From contig NZ_AP027272.1 in the NCBI RefSeq assembly GCF_036322805.1, positions 4,808,184 through 4,872,183 on the forward strand: a stretch of 64,000 bases of DNA, written 5' to 3'. The stretch is from Planctobacterium marinum (GTDB taxonomy: Bacteria; Pseudomonadota; Gammaproteobacteria; Enterobacterales; Alteromonadaceae). Numbering within the stretch: the stretch's first letter is position 1; each line of letters begins with the position of its first letter. Under the pieces are notes generated by a model. The model did no database searches and had not been told where the DNA came from. It saw nothing but the letters and a program-made list of their open reading frames with translations. The translations under genes were made by a program, and so were the position numbers. Shown one piece after another: positions 44,072-57,504 of this stretch.

Positions 44072-44898
44072 GTGGTTAAAAAAGCCATTCTTTCTACTTT
44101 GTTGGCCCGCGAGGATAACATGGCCAAAGCCATGGAGACTGCTGCTTTAGAGCAATCAGCAGAGTTGGATATGCCACAAGTGTCACTGGATAGCATTGAG
44201 TTCCCCTCAGTGGTATTTAGAATTGATCACATTTACCGTAGTCATTCAGCAATAGTCAATGAGCTATTGAGTTCGCCCGTGGTTTACAGGTCAATACTCG
44301 CGCTTGCAGGTAATGATGTTATCCCGCTTGGGGTTGATATTCTTTATAAGAGTTCTTATGACGCTTCCGCAGTTCCATGGCATCAAGGCTCTATTCACAA
44401 TGGCTCAGTGCCTTGTTTTGCCATGAGCGTTTAGTAGGATGACACTGATGAAGATGATGGCTGTCTGTGCTATCTACCAGGCTCCCATAAACACAAACAA
44501 GATGTTCATCAGCTAGCAGCTCAACACGGTTGGAATATTCCTCAGTGCCAACAAGTGCCCGTTAATGTAGGGGATGTGCTGTTTCACGATGTGGTGACAC
44601 TGCATGGCTCAACACTTAAAGTCAGCTCGGGTTCCTGACGCACCATTTATATCGTGTTTCGACTAGCAAGCGAAATACTGGCCACGGGTTCACAAAGCGA
44701 AAACTGGGTAAATTTGAGAGAGTGTTGGATGGTTCTGCTGCATGCCAAGGCAAAAAAACCAACGATTCAAATAGTGCAGATGACTCCCATATTGAAGAAT
44801 TGCCCTCAGAGTTCTACCAACAGTTATATGCTAAAAGGGAAAATCCTACCCCCTCTAATTGGGCGTTTCCCCCAGTGAAGCGAGAAGTTTATCCTTAA
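44072..44898 (+). pseudogene. decayed paralogue of the PhyH-fold H-x-G enzyme
   Basis: Reads from a GTG near 44072 in one frame with good similarity to the preceding gene: 'AVPWHQGSIHNG', 'DDGCLCYLPGSHKHKQDVHQ', 'GDVLFHDVVTLHGST', 'RTIYIVFRLAS'. It is interrupted by tandem TAG TAG (44432-44437) where the intact copy has Tyr-Leu, by TGA (44636-44638) where it has Arg, and by a frame change near the A7 run at 44752-44758. The final part ('EFYQQLYAKRENPTPSNWAF') continues in another frame to TAA 44896-44898. Each stop is one base from the expected codon. It is a pseudogene, still easy to read, hence not very old. Confidence 0.85.
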
Positions 44899-44901
44899 AA
44901 C

Positions 44902-44929
44902 AAAAAACCCGGCTTATGCCGGGTTTTTT
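44902..44929. terminator. bidirectional terminator at the end of the atp operon
   Basis: AAAAAACCCGGC-TTAT-GCCGGGTTTTTT, perfect stem with A6 and T6 ends. It serves atpC (minus) and the converging pseudogene. Confidence 0.93.
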
Positions 44930-44945
44930 CATTCTGAGAATCAAC

Positions 44946-45362
44946 TTACTTGCGCATGGAGCGAATGACTCGCAATTGCGCGATAGCTTGTGCCAATTCA
45001 TGTGCCGCTTCGGCATAGTCAAAGTCAGTGCCTGGATTAGCAATGTGCTCTTCAGCACGACGCTTAGCTTCCAGGGCTGATTGTTCGTCAAGCTCTTCAC
45101 CGCGGACAGCCACATCAGCCAGAACAGTTACCGTACCTGGTTGGATTTCCAGTACGCCACCGTTGATATAAATGTGTGCTTCTTCGCCATGTTGCTTCAC
45201 TAAACGAACCATGCCGGGCTGTAAGGTTGTCAGCAATGGAGCGTGCCCTGGGTGGATACCCAATTCACCTTCACTACCTGTCACCTGAATGTGCTCTACG
45301 CGACCAGAGAACAAGCTCTGCTCGGCACTTACTACATCCAGATGTGTTGTCATAGCTGCCAT
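44946..45362 (-). CDS. atpC: F1F0 ATP synthase epsilon subunit
   Basis: 138 residues ([20 protein letters not shown]). N-terminal beta-sandwich with '[20 protein letters not shown]', and a C-terminal helical hairpin ('[11 protein letters not shown]', '[17 protein letters not shown]') that inhibits rotation in the known enzyme. Central stalk part. Last gene of the atp operon, followed by its terminator. Confidence 0.97.
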   Translation of the reverse strand: MAAMTTHLDVVSAEQSLFSGRVEHIQVTGSEGELGIHPGHAPLLTTLQPGMVRLVKQHGEEAHIYINGGVLEIQPGTVTVLADVAVRGEELDEQSALEAKRRAEEHIANPGTDFDYAEAAHELAQAIAQLRVIRSMRK

Positions 45363-45422
45363 ATCCCCCTCCTAAGGTGGACCCGGAACCAGGCGCATTG
45401 ATGACTCAATACGCCCGACCAA

Positions 45423-46820
<1,398 letters not shown>

Positions 46821-46839
46821 TTAATTTATTAACCTTTGC

Positions 46840-47700
46840 CTACACCGCAGCAGCACCACCAACAATCTCACTGATTTCTTGTGTGATCGCGGCTTGACGT
46901 GCTTTGTTGTATATCAGTTGTAATTCATCAATAAGATTACCAGCGTTATCCGTAGCCGCTTTCATGGCTACCATACGCGCAGCTTGTTCTGATGCTGCAT
47001 TTTCTACAACGCCCTGATATACCTGAGATTCAATGTAACGAACCAACAATGTATCCAAAATAGGTTTTGGATCAGGCTCGTAAATATAATCCCAGCGATG
47101 TGTTAAATCATCTTCATCAGATTTTGGCAAAGGCAGCAATTGCTCAACTTCAGGTACTTGTGACATGGTGTTTTCAAAACGATTGTTAACCAGGAAAATC
47201 TTATCCAGTTTACCCTCGTTGAATTGTTCCAACATCACCTGAACCAAACCTATAACATCTTTGGCAGAAGGCGCTTCACCTAAACCAGACTCAGCAGCTA
47301 AGACGTTGCCACCGAATCGATTAAAGAAAGCGCAGGCCTTTGAGCCCAGTGCGGCGAAGTCTACTTCGACGCCCTTGTCTTGCCATTCTTTAACTTCTTT
47401 GGATACGACTTTAAATTCGTTGGTATTCAATCCACCGCACAAACCACGGTCGGTAGAAATTACGATAAAACCAACGCGTTTAACGTCACGCTCTTCCAAA
47501 TAAGGATGTTTGTATTCCAGGTTACCATGAGCAATGTGGCCGATAACCTTACGCATACTTGTTGCATAAGGACGACTGGCAAGCATGCGATCTTGCGCTT
47601 TTTTCATCTTTGAAGCCGCTACCATCTCCATTGCACTGGTGATTTTTTGCGTATTCTTGATGCTGCCGATTTTGCCTTTTATCTCTTTACCGTTTGCCAT
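46840..47700 (-). CDS. atpG: F1F0 ATP synthase gamma subunit
   Basis: 286 residues from the second of two adjacent ATG codons (47700, [20 protein letters not shown]), which has AGGAG at the better distance. The rotor shaft: long N- and C-terminal helices that pair ('[28 protein letters not shown]' in parts, '[10 protein letters not shown]'). Central '[13 protein letters not shown]' is conserved. Confidence 0.97.
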   Translation of the reverse strand: MANGKEIKGKIGSIKNTQKITSAMEMVAASKMKKAQDRMLASRPYATSMRKVIGHIAHGNLEYKHPYLEERDVKRVGFIVISTDRGLCGGLNTNEFKVVSKEVKEWQDKGVEVDFAALGSKACAFFNRFGGNVLAAESGLGEAPSAKDVIGLVQVMLEQFNEGKLDKIFLVNNRFENTMSQVPEVEQLLPLPKSDEDDLTHRWDYIYEPDPKPILDTLLVRYIESQVYQGVVENAASEQAARMVAMKAATDNAGNLIDELQLIYNKARQAAITQEISEIVGGAAAV

Positions 47701-47755
47701 CATACTCTCCTGTGATTACAAGGAATGACGCTCGCGCTTCATTCCTTCGGGTTTA

Positions 47756-49297
<1,542 letters not shown>

Positions 49298-49311
49298 GCC
49301 CTTTTTCCTCG

Positions 49312-49845
49312 TTATGCTTGTAACGCGTCCGTAAGACGGTTGAGTTTACTCTTAATGGAGCCGTCGATAACCATGTCGCCTGCCTGGATTACAAAGCCAG
49401 CGATCAATTCAGGATCCACGTTACAATTCAGCTTAACTTTTCGTGCAAGGCGTTTTTCCAAAGATTGGCTGATTTCCTGCTGTTGCGCGTCAGAAAGGTC
49501 AGTTGCTGATGTAACATCAACATCGATTTCTTTCTCGTATTCCGCTTTCAACTCAGTAAACAGCACTAAAATCTCAGGTAAGGCCTGTAAGCGCTTGTTT
49601 TCAGCCAAAACCTTTATAAAGTTTTGACCATTCTCATTCAATTGTTCACCGCAAAGGTTGATAAACAAATCAGCTAGCGTATCCGCCGCGGTAGAACCGC
49701 TTAGGATTTCTTTTACCGATTCATTTTTTGCAACTTCAGCAGCAAAATGCAGCATTTCAAGCCAGTTGTTTACGGCTTGCTTTTCTACTGCGTAATCAAA
49801 TGCAGCATTCGCATAGGGACGAGCAACGGTTGTCAATTCAGACAT
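49312..49845 (-). CDS. atpH: F1F0 ATP synthase delta subunit
   Basis: 177 residues, peripheral stalk subunit joining F1 to subunit b. N-terminal '[16 protein letters not shown]' helical bundle start and C-terminal '[22 protein letters not shown]' (in parts) are the OSCP/delta signatures. 14 bases separate it from atpA. Confidence 0.96.
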   Translation of the reverse strand: MSELTTVARPYANAAFDYAVEKQAVNNWLEMLHFAAEVAKNESVKEILSGSTAADTLADLFINLCGEQLNENGQNFIKVLAENKRLQALPEILVLFTELKAEYEKEIDVDVTSATDLSDAQQQEISQSLEKRLARKVKLNCNVDPELIAGFVIQAGDMVIDGSIKSKLNRLTDALQA

Positions 49846-49858
49846 AGCTCAGTCTCCC

Positions 49859-50329
49859 TTATAGCTCGGTGACAAGTTTTTCAACAATGTCACTGTGTGC
49901 TGCTGAATCAATTTCACGAGCTAAGATACGCTCCGCGCCCACAACTGCCAGAGTTGCAACCTGTTTGCGAAGTTCTTCTTTAACACGATTACGTTCAGCT
50001 TCGACTTCGGCTTTACCTTGATCAATGATTTTGGCACGCTCGTCGTGACCGCGTTGAGTTTCCTCATCTACGATCTGCGTAGCACGCTTTTTCGCTTGTT
50101 CAATAATGTCAGCCGCCTGTGCTTTTGCTTCTTTTAATTGCTCAGTTGCTTTTTTCTGAGCTAATTCGAGGTCTTTTTCAGCGCGATCAGACGCGGCAAG
50201 ACCATCAGCAATTTTCTTTTGGCGCTCTTCAATTGCCCCTAACAGGTGTGGCCATACATATTTCATACAGAAAAGTACGAACACCACGAAAGCAATTGAT
50301 TGTCCAAGTAGAGTAGCGTTGATATTCAC
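49859..50329 (-). CDS. atpF: F1F0 ATP synthase b subunit
   Basis: 156 residues, the stator stalk. Membrane helix near the N-terminus (about 5-25, '[20 protein letters not shown]') then a long charged coiled coil ('[20 protein letters not shown]', '[16 protein letters not shown]'). Length equals Escherichia AtpF. Confidence 0.97.
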   Translation of the reverse strand: MNINATLLGQSIAFVVFVLFCMKYVWPHLLGAIEERQKKIADGLAASDRAEKDLELAQKKATEQLKEAKAQAADIIEQAKKRATQIVDEETQRGHDERAKIIDQGKAEVEAERNRVKEELRKQVATLAVVGAERILAREIDSAAHSDIVEKLVTEL

Positions 50330-50369
50330 AACCCCATCTCCTCTGTTCGTTAAAATCTAAGTCGTTTGT

Positions 50370-50633
<264 letters not shown>

Positions 50634-50702
50634 TTAAAGTTTAAGTTTAAGTTTTAAAATCTTCAGCAGCGCAACCCTGTGGAATTTGCGCTGCCGTTGA
50701 AT

Positions 50703-51545
<843 letters not shown>

Positions 51546-51576
51546 CTATCCTAATTGTCAAAGTTTAAAAAACGTT

Positions 51577-51972
51577 TCAGGCAACGTGTGCTTTGTTCAC
51601 ACGATGCAAAATAATCAGTATCGGATATTGCAGCAGCAACATGCTGCAAAATCCTAAAATCACTATCGCTTTGTCCAGAAAGGGCAGTTGGTAAATCACC
51701 ATGAAAGCTACCAACACCAGCAACAATTTATACTTGTTCCCTTTCTTCATGCTGTTTACGATTTCTTTGGTTTTACTGGCACCGGAAAAACGGAACACAT
51801 AAAACGAAAAAACAGCATTAGTTAATACGCTCAGGGTTCCACCTGTGACTACGGAAATTGCGGAGGAGAGATCACTCAACAGGTAAAATAGTACACCTGC
51901 CGTCATGACTATCGCAAATTGCAAGACTAGCATCTGTTTGGCTAACCTTTTACCGGCTTTGGCCAAATCCAT
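51577..51972 (-). CDS. atpI: ATP synthase protein I (AtpI)
   Basis: 131 residues, four predicted membrane spans (about 15-33, 39-60, 83-98, 101-122). AtpI helps c-ring assembly or magnesium supply in other bacteria. Basic N-terminus (MDLAKAGKRLAKQ) and 'SVVTGGTLSVLTNAVFSFYVFR' (in parts) match the gammaproteobacterial form. First gene of the atp operon, 41-75 bases downstream of a clear promoter. Confidence 0.88.
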   Translation of the reverse strand: MDLAKAGKRLAKQMLVLQFAIVMTAGVLFYLLSDLSSAISVVTGGTLSVLTNAVFSFYVFRFSGASKTKEIVNSMKKGNKYKLLLVLVAFMVIYQLPFLDKAIVILGFCSMLLLQYPILIILHRVNKAHVA

Positions 51973-52019
51973 AAGCTAAGAGTTCCTCATAGGGTCACAC
52001 AGAAACTTAAAGCGCGAAA

Positions 52020-52047
52020 AGTATACTGCTTTAAAACCAGTTTTCAA
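52020..52047 (-). promoter_or_regulatory. sigma-70 promoter of the atp operon
   Basis: Minus strand TTGAAA (52042-52047), 16-base spacer, TATACT (52020-52025). The start would fall near 52013, about 40 bases before atpI. Confidence 0.7.
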
Positions 52048-52115
52048 GCCAAACCGCGTTATGTCTGAAAGATCCGGTTACATTATCAGCATGACGACGG
52101 AATGTGGTGTATTTT

Positions 52116-53006
52116 TTATGAATTCTTTTCAATATGAGCCAGAATTCCATCCAATTGCTCAAGGTTGGCAAAGTTAATCACCAACTTGCCTTTGCCCTTA
52201 GCATTATGTGAAATAGCCACTGTCGTTCCCAAGTTTTCTCCCAACCGGTTTTCCAGGCTTTTTACATCAGGATCCTCTTCAGGCTTGGCTTTCTCTGGCT
52301 TGGGCTGCATAATTTTGCGCACCAAAGATTCCGTATCTCTTACCGTTAAGCCTTTATTCGCTACGGTTTGTGCCGCTTCACTTTGCTTGTCGCCCTCTAA
52401 GGTGAGCAAGGCCCGAGCATGACCCATTTCGATATCGCCATGTTCCAGCAAAGTTTTGACATCGTCGTTCAAATTATTCAAACGTAAAAGATTCGTTACA
52501 GTGGTACGAGACTTACCCACAGCCTCAGCCACTTCCTGATGAGTTAACTCAAATTCCAGAATCAAACGCTCTAGTGCTTGGGCTTCTTCCATGGCGTTTA
52601 AGTCTTCCCGCTGAATATTTTCAATCAGGGCGATGGCAACTGCCACTTCGTCAGGTACGTCTTTAACCAGACAAGGTACCACGTCCAACTCAGCCAATTG
52701 TGCAGCACGCCAGCGACGTTCACCCGCGATAATTTCGTATTTGTTATCAGCAACTTGGCGAACAACGATAGGTTGAATGATACCTTGTGAGCGGATGGAA
52801 GAAGCCAGTTCTTCCAAGGCTTCCGGAGACATGTCTTTACGTGGTTGGTAGCGACCGGGCTGCAAAAACTCTACAGGTAACTTTTGCAACTCACCTTTGG
52901 CCTGTTCGGTTTCGGGTACCTCGTCAATTTTGACTTCGCGCTGAGTCTGACTGGTGGCCAACAGGGCATCTAAGCCTCGTCCTAATCCTCGTTTTTTCGC
53001 TGACAT
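52116..53006 (-). CDS. parB: chromosome-partitioning protein ParB
   Basis: 296 residues. CTP-dependent clamp that loads at parS near the origin. 'KRGLGRGLDALLA' start, ParB/Srx domain with 'QPGRYQPRKDM' and the CTP-site 'GERRWRAAQLAELDVVPC' (about 116-133), helix-turn-helix 'LTHQEVAEAVGKSRTTVTNLLRL', and a C-terminal dimer domain. The family binds parS 16-mers; I did not find a good one in this window. Pairs with ParA upstream. Confidence 0.96.
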   Translation of the reverse strand: MSAKKRGLGRGLDALLATSQTQREVKIDEVPETEQAKGELQKLPVEFLQPGRYQPRKDMSPEALEELASSIRSQGIIQPIVVRQVADNKYEIIAGERRWRAAQLAELDVVPCLVKDVPDEVAVAIALIENIQREDLNAMEEAQALERLILEFELTHQEVAEAVGKSRTTVTNLLRLNNLNDDVKTLLEHGDIEMGHARALLTLEGDKQSEAAQTVANKGLTVRDTESLVRKIMQPKPEKAKPEEDPDVKSLENRLGENLGTTVAISHNAKGKGKLVINFANLEQLDGILAHIEKNS

Positions 53007-53031
53007 AGTACTCTCTTTGAAAAAGCTCGCA

Positions 53032-53048
53032 ATTACCTGACAGGTAAT
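53032..53048. repeat. perfect palindrome between parA and parB
   Basis: ATTACCTG-A-CAGGTAAT, 8-bp arms, 26 bases upstream of the parB start within a 60-base gap. May be an operator for parB or a small processing hairpin. Confidence 0.6.
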
Positions 53049-53066
53049 CAGTTTTTATCGAAATAG

Positions 53067-53837
53067 TTAAGTTTTTTTACCACGACGTAGAATTTCCCCC
53101 GCCAGCGCCAGATAAGCTTTAGCTCCGGTAGACGATTTTTCGTAATACATGGCCGGTGCACCAAAACTCGGCGCTTCAGCTAAGCGCACGTTGCGTGGTA
53201 TCACGGTGCGGTATACCTGTTCGCCAAAATGACGTTTGAGTTGCTCGGACACATCATTGGCCAGGCGATTTCTCGGATCGTACATGGTGCGCAGTACGCC
53301 TTCGATTTTTAGCTCTGGATTCACTACTGAGGCGAGTTTTTGAATGGTATCCAAAAGTGCGGTTAAACCTTCCAGCGCGTAGTATTCACATTGCATTGGA
53401 ACGAGCACAGAATCCGCGGCAGCCATGGCATTGACCGTAAGCTGACTGAGGGAAGGCGGACAATCGATGAAGATAAAATCGTACTGGTCCCGTACCGGCT
53501 GAATGGCATTGCGCAAACGCAATTCGCGGGCAAATACTTCCATGAGCTTAATTTCAGCAGCTGTGACGTCGCCATTGGCAGCAATTAAATGATACTTACC
53601 AGTCGTGGCCTGAACTACCACTTCCTGGATGGGTTTTTCTTCGATCAACAACTCATAAGCGGTGGACTCCACTTCGTATTTGTCCACACCACTGCCCATC
53701 GTGGCATTCCCTTGAGGGTCAAGATCAATCAAAAGTACTTTGCGCTTTGTGGCTGCCATTGATGCAGCGACATTCACCGCGGTAGTGGTTTTTCCGACAC
53801 CACCTTTTTGATTAGCTATTGCTATTACCTTTCCCAA
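53067..53837 (-). CDS. parA: chromosome-partitioning ATPase ParA (Soj)
   Basis: 256 residues. Deviant Walker A 'NQKGGVGKTTTAVNVAASMA' (9-28) and Walker A' / B 'FIFIDCPPSLSQLTVNAM' mark the MinD/ParA ATPases. Forms DNA-bound gradients that pull ParB-origin complexes. The stop is 60 bases before parB; the start follows the rsmG stop by 2 bases. Confidence 0.97.
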   Translation of the reverse strand: MGKVIAIANQKGGVGKTTTAVNVAASMAATKRKVLLIDLDPQGNATMGSGVDKYEVESTAYELLIEEKPIQEVVVQATTGKYHLIAANGDVTAAEIKLMEVFARELRLRNAIQPVRDQYDFIFIDCPPSLSQLTVNAMAAADSVLVPMQCEYYALEGLTALLDTIQKLASVVNPELKIEGVLRTMYDPRNRLANDVSEQLKRHFGEQVYRTVIPRNVRLAEAPSFGAPAMYYEKSSTGAKAYLALAGEILRRGKKT

Positions 53838-53839
53838 AA

Positions 53840-54490
53840 TTATCCTTCCACTTGTGTTCTTTTCACGGTAATCAGATAACGGTCTGCATCCAGCCCGGGC
53901 ACAATTAACTCATCTGCCGAGGTCATTGTAAAACCATCAGGCAAATTAGCGAGTTCTTGTTCCGGGTATTGACCTTTCAGCGCTAAAAACACGCCTTTGT
54001 CGTCGGTCAGGTGTTGGCACCAGGACAGCATATCCGAAATGGAAGCAAAAGCCCTGCTTAACACACCATCAAATGCGGTTTCAGGTTGATAATCTTCAAC
54101 TCTGGATTGCACAGGCTCTATATTAGTGAGAGATAATTCATATGCAACTTGTTTGATAAAACGAATGCGTTTTCCCAAGCTGTCCAGCAATACAAATTGC
54201 TTATCTGGATACATAATAGCCAGCGGTATGCCGGGTAATCCAGGACCTGTACCGACATCAATATAGGTATTTTTACTCAGTAGTGGCGCCACTGCTATCG
54301 AATCCAGAATGTGCACATAGAGCATTTGTTCCGGATCCCGAACAGAGGTGAGGTTATAGGCTTTGTTCCACTTGTGCAGCAACTGCAGGAAATCCAGCAA
54401 TTTTTGTTTCTGCTGGGCAGTAACAGGCACACCGAGTTTCTGCACTGCATTGTCAAAATCCAGTGCTATTTTTTCCATGGGGAAGTTCAT
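53840..54490 (-). CDS. rsmG: 16S rRNA (guanine-527-N7) methyltransferase RsmG
   Basis: 216 residues. '[27 protein letters not shown]' (in parts), SAM loop '[17 protein letters not shown]' and '[15 protein letters not shown]' are RsmG signatures. Its ATG overlaps the mnmG stop (TGATG). The mnmG-rsmG-parAB order is common near origins. Confidence 0.97.
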   Translation of the reverse strand: MNFPMEKIALDFDNAVQKLGVPVTAQQKQKLLDFLQLLHKWNKAYNLTSVRDPEQMLYVHILDSIAVAPLLSKNTYIDVGTGPGLPGIPLAIMYPDKQFVLLDSLGKRIRFIKQVAYELSLTNIEPVQSRVEDYQPETAFDGVLSRAFASISDMLSWCQHLTDDKGVFLALKGQYPEQELANLPDGFTMTSADELIVPGLDADRYLITVKRTQVEG

Positions 54491-56385
54491 CAGGCTGATT
54501 TACGCAATAAACCGTGTTTTTTCAGATAAACCAATAATAGCGAAATCGCTGCCGGCGTGATACCGGAAATTCGAGACGCCTTACCAATTGTTTCTGGCCT
54601 TGCATCGCTTAACTTGGCTACCACTTCGTTGGATAAACCTGAAATCAATGAAAAATCCATATCTGCAGGGATCTGGGTGTTTTCGTTGCGTTTAGTGCGC
54701 TCTATCTCATCAAGCTGTCTGGCAATATAGCCGGCGTATTTGATCTGAATTTCCACCTGCTCAGCGGCTTGTTCGTTTTGCTGTTGCAATCCCGAGTCCA
54801 ATTCTGGCAGCGACATCAAGGTCGCGTAGGTCATTTCCGGACGACGAATTAGTTCTTCCAGAGAGTGCTCACGTGTCACCGGATTTTTCAGAATTTTGTT
54901 CAATTCCGGTACAACCGGATGATTAGGGTGTACCCAGTTAGCGCGCAGACGCTGTTTTTCCTGCTCAACCGCTTCCTGTTTGGCATTAAATGCCTGCCAG
55001 CGATGCTCATCCACCAAACCGACCTTGTACCCCAATTCTGTTAAGCGGATATCGGCGTTATCTTCACGCAATAACAAACGATATTCAGCGCGACTGGTAA
55101 ACATGCGGTAGGGCTCTTTGGTACCAAGTGTGGCCAAATCGTCAATCAATACCCCGAGGTAGGCTTGCTCACGGCCCAGGATTAATGGCTCTTTGCCCAA
55201 CGATTGCAAAGCAGCATTGGCTCCCGCCATTAACCCTTGCGCGCCGGCTTCTTCATACCCCGTGGTACCGTTGATTTGACCTGCGAAAAATAGCCCCTGA
55301 ATGTATTTGGTTTCCAGAGATTGTTTTAAATCCCGTGGGTCAAAGAAATCATATTCAATGGCATAGCCCGGACGAATGATATGAGCATTTTCAAAACCGC
55401 GAATAGAGTGAATAAGCTCCATCTGCACATCAAATGGCAGACTGGTAGAAATCCCATTGGGATAGACTTCGATGGAATTTAAACCTTCTGGCTCCACGAA
55501 AATCTGATGGGTATCTTTGTCAGCAAATCGCATGATTTTGTCTTCGATAGACGGACAGTAGCGCGGTCCAATACCTTCGATAACCCCGGTATACATGGGC
55601 GATCGATCCAGTCCACTACGGATAATATCGTGGGTTTTACTGTTGGTATGGGTGATATAGCAAGAGATTTGTCGCGGATGCTGTGCGCGATTGCCAAGAT
55701 AAGAAAACACCGGCAAAGGCGTATCACCTGGCTGCTCTTGCATCACCGAATAATCTAAGGTTCTGGCGTCTAAGCGGGCAGGGGTACCGGTTTTTAATCG
55801 GTCTACGCGAAATGGCAAAGCACGTAATCGTTTAGCCAGGGCATTTGATGGTGCATCACCAGCTCGACCACCTTGATGATTTTCAAGACCAATGTGTATT
55901 ACCCCACCAAGGAAAGTACCAGCGGTTAATACCACTGTTTTGGCCATGAATTTTACACCCATTTGGGTAACAACGCCCACGATCCTGTCATTTTCAATAA
56001 TAAAATCGTCACAGGATTGCTGAAAAATGGTGAGGTTTTCCTGGTTTTCCAGCTTTTGACGAATATGGGTTCGGTATAACGCCCGATCTGCCTGAGCACG
56101 TGTAGCCCTGACAGCAGGGCCTTTGCTGGCATTTAATGTTCGAAATTGGATACCAGCGTGATCAATGGCAACGGCCATTTCTCCACCTAATGCATCAATT
56201 TCTTTAACAAGATGACCTTTTCCAATCCCACCAATTGCAGGATTACAGGACATTTGTCCTAGCGTTTCCATATTTTGTGTTAACAGAAGCGTGCGTACAC
56301 CGATACGCGCTGCTGCTAAAGCAGCCTCGGTTCCAGCGTGTCCACCACCGACGACGATAACATCATATTGTTGTGTGTAAACCAT
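54490..56385 (-). CDS. mnmG: tRNA uridine-34 carboxymethylaminomethyl enzyme MnmG (GidA)
   Basis: 631 residues from ATG 56385 ([20 protein letters not shown]), with AGAGG upstream; the TTG one codon earlier is not needed. FAD motif '[21 protein letters not shown]' (in parts), '[22 protein letters not shown]' (in parts) and '[17 protein letters not shown]'. Works with MnmE (encoded 3 kb away) to modify wobble uridine. It is the left neighbour of oriC, as gidA is in Escherichia. Confidence 0.98.
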   Translation of the reverse strand: MVYTQQYDVIVVGGGHAGTEAALAAARIGVRTLLLTQNMETLGQMSCNPAIGGIGKGHLVKEIDALGGEMAVAIDHAGIQFRTLNASKGPAVRATRAQADRALYRTHIRQKLENQENLTIFQQSCDDFIIENDRIVGVVTQMGVKFMAKTVVLTAGTFLGGVIHIGLENHQGGRAGDAPSNALAKRLRALPFRVDRLKTGTPARLDARTLDYSVMQEQPGDTPLPVFSYLGNRAQHPRQISCYITHTNSKTHDIIRSGLDRSPMYTGVIEGIGPRYCPSIEDKIMRFADKDTHQIFVEPEGLNSIEVYPNGISTSLPFDVQMELIHSIRGFENAHIIRPGYAIEYDFFDPRDLKQSLETKYIQGLFFAGQINGTTGYEEAGAQGLMAGANAALQSLGKEPLILGREQAYLGVLIDDLATLGTKEPYRMFTSRAEYRLLLREDNADIRLTELGYKVGLVDEHRWQAFNAKQEAVEQEKQRLRANWVHPNHPVVPELNKILKNPVTREHSLEELIRRPEMTYATLMSLPELDSGLQQQNEQAAEQVEIQIKYAGYIARQLDEIERTKRNENTQIPADMDFSLISGLSNEVVAKLSDARPETIGKASRISGITPAAISLLLVYLKKHGLLRKSA

Positions 56386-56418
56386 CAATAGCCTCTGTTA
56401 AAAAATGGGGCGCTTATT

Positions 56419-56828
56419 CTATACACAAATAAGGTTTTGTAAACTGTTTATATTTTAGACAATATGGGATTTTAATGGAAATGCCGCAAAGTTATAAAAA
56501 ATAAAGATCTGTATAGATCTTTTATTATTTTTATTATTAAGCAGGCGTTTTTCTGTGGAAAACCTTATTTTAATTATATTTATCAATTGCTTACGTACTT
56601 AATAAGTTGTCATTTAATACTGTATTTCTCACCGTAAACTCGGTGATAACTTGCCACGTTATCCACAGATGGATTTTTGCTGAAAAGTTATTCAAGGATC
56701 TTCTGACCATGATCTCACGGCTTATTCCTTATTTTATTCACAGGTGTGATCAAAGTACGATCTAGCTGTGGGTAAATTGTGATCTGTGCCGTTTTTCGGG
56801 TTTTCTCGGATGTGCATAACTTTTGATC
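56419..56828. other. oriC: chromosomal replication origin oriC
   Basis: Layout as in Escherichia, from mnmG outward. (1) AT-rich unwinding region about 56440-56560 with two GATCT starts (56506, 56516), the second giving GATCTTTTATTAT, near the 13-mer consensus. (2) An R1-like DnaA box on the minus strand (TGTGGAAAA, 56554-56562). (3) A perfect IHF consensus TATCAATTGCTTA (56581-56593). (4) DnaA boxes TTATCCACA (56659-56667, perfect), TTATTCACA (56734-56742, perfect), TGTGGGTAA (56767-56775, one mismatch), TGTGCATAA (56811-56819, perfect on minus). (5) Eight GATC sites between 56506 and 56828, suggesting Dam/SeqA control. Flanking mnmG and dnaC/mioC agree. Confidence 0.93.
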
Positions 56829-57136
56829 AATAAATCCAAGATAGTTGCAAAATAATTAGTTATGCCATTTTAGTGACTGTTAGTTATACAAATACAGTGT
56901 GATATTTAGACGTTTACTAGTAAAAAATAAAAACGGTAAGACAAAAAGAGAGTTGTTAACAGGGATTAGAAAGTGGAAAAGTGATTTTTAAGCCCGATAG
57001 TTTTGAATATGATGGATGTAGTTATCGTCAAAAATAAGTGAAATAGGTTTGTATTGATAGCAACTTAGTAGTCCTGATGAGTGTAGTTGGAAGTTTTTCT
57101 ATACTTTATTTATACGTCAGGAAAGCTGAAAGGGCC

Positions 57137-57471
57137 AGGAGCACAGGAAAATGGGCAACATGTATGTTGTACAAATCGATATTGTGGGCTCGTTTTAGGT
57201 CCGCTTTGAGCTGCAGGGATGCAGTGAATGCCATTTGTGCCGGGAGCTTTTAAACGGCCAGGCGGACAGTTTCGTAAATATTGCTTTAGCCAGTACTGTT
57301 TTCTGCACGGTCGATTTTTGCCCGAGCAAATTCAGCATTTACCGCTGTCCAGATCGTCTTTTTTTGCTCCCTGCAAAAAAGACATACACACCATCCATGG
57401 TGCTCGCCGATTAATGCTCCTGCCGTATCGACATTCACACCATCCATGGCGCTCAAGCAAGACCTACATAG
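57137..57471 (-). repeat. dispersed repeat, copies B1/B2 and a divergent third core
   Basis: Two CACCAT-type cores on the minus strand: CACCATGGATGGTG (57389-57402) and a variant at 57438-57451 ending GCG. The downstream words (GTGTATGTC, GCAGGGAGCA, AAAAGAC, CTGGAC to 57347) match the plus-strand copy at 40375-40447. A related core CAACAT-GT-ATGTTG lies at 57156-57169. The outer boundaries are approximate. Probably a non-coding repeat family of this genome, here in tandem next to oriC. Confidence 0.7.
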
Positions 57472-57504
57472 GTTAAATCGAGGCTGTGGATAGCAGAGAT
57501 GGGT

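Larger units (their letters stand above)
56386..57504. other. 1.1 kb non-coding region between mnmG and dnaC: oriC plus repeats
   Basis: The left part (56419-56828) is oriC. The middle (about 56830-57130) is AT-rich with a DnaA-box-like TTATACAAA (56884-56892) and no gene. The right part (57137-57475) is filled by inverted-core repeats. A further box-like TGTGGATAG (57485-57493) lies just beyond. No ORF with a convincing ribosome-binding site; an 82-codon plus-strand frame at 57228 lies inside the repeats and is rejected. Confidence 0.8.

Noticed and set aside
44432..44437. tandem TAG TAG as programmed recoding or pyrrolysine-type sites
   Set aside because: The same gene also has an in-frame TGA and a frameshift, so simple decay explains it better.
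54860..54885. parS-like CACGTG within mnmG
   Set aside because: Only the central six bases and few flanking bases match TGTTTCACGTGAAACA. By eye I saw no good parS in the window, but a computed scan would be needed.
57228..57476. 82-codon plus-strand frame right of oriC
   Set aside because: It lies across the inverted-core repeats and has no ribosome-binding site.
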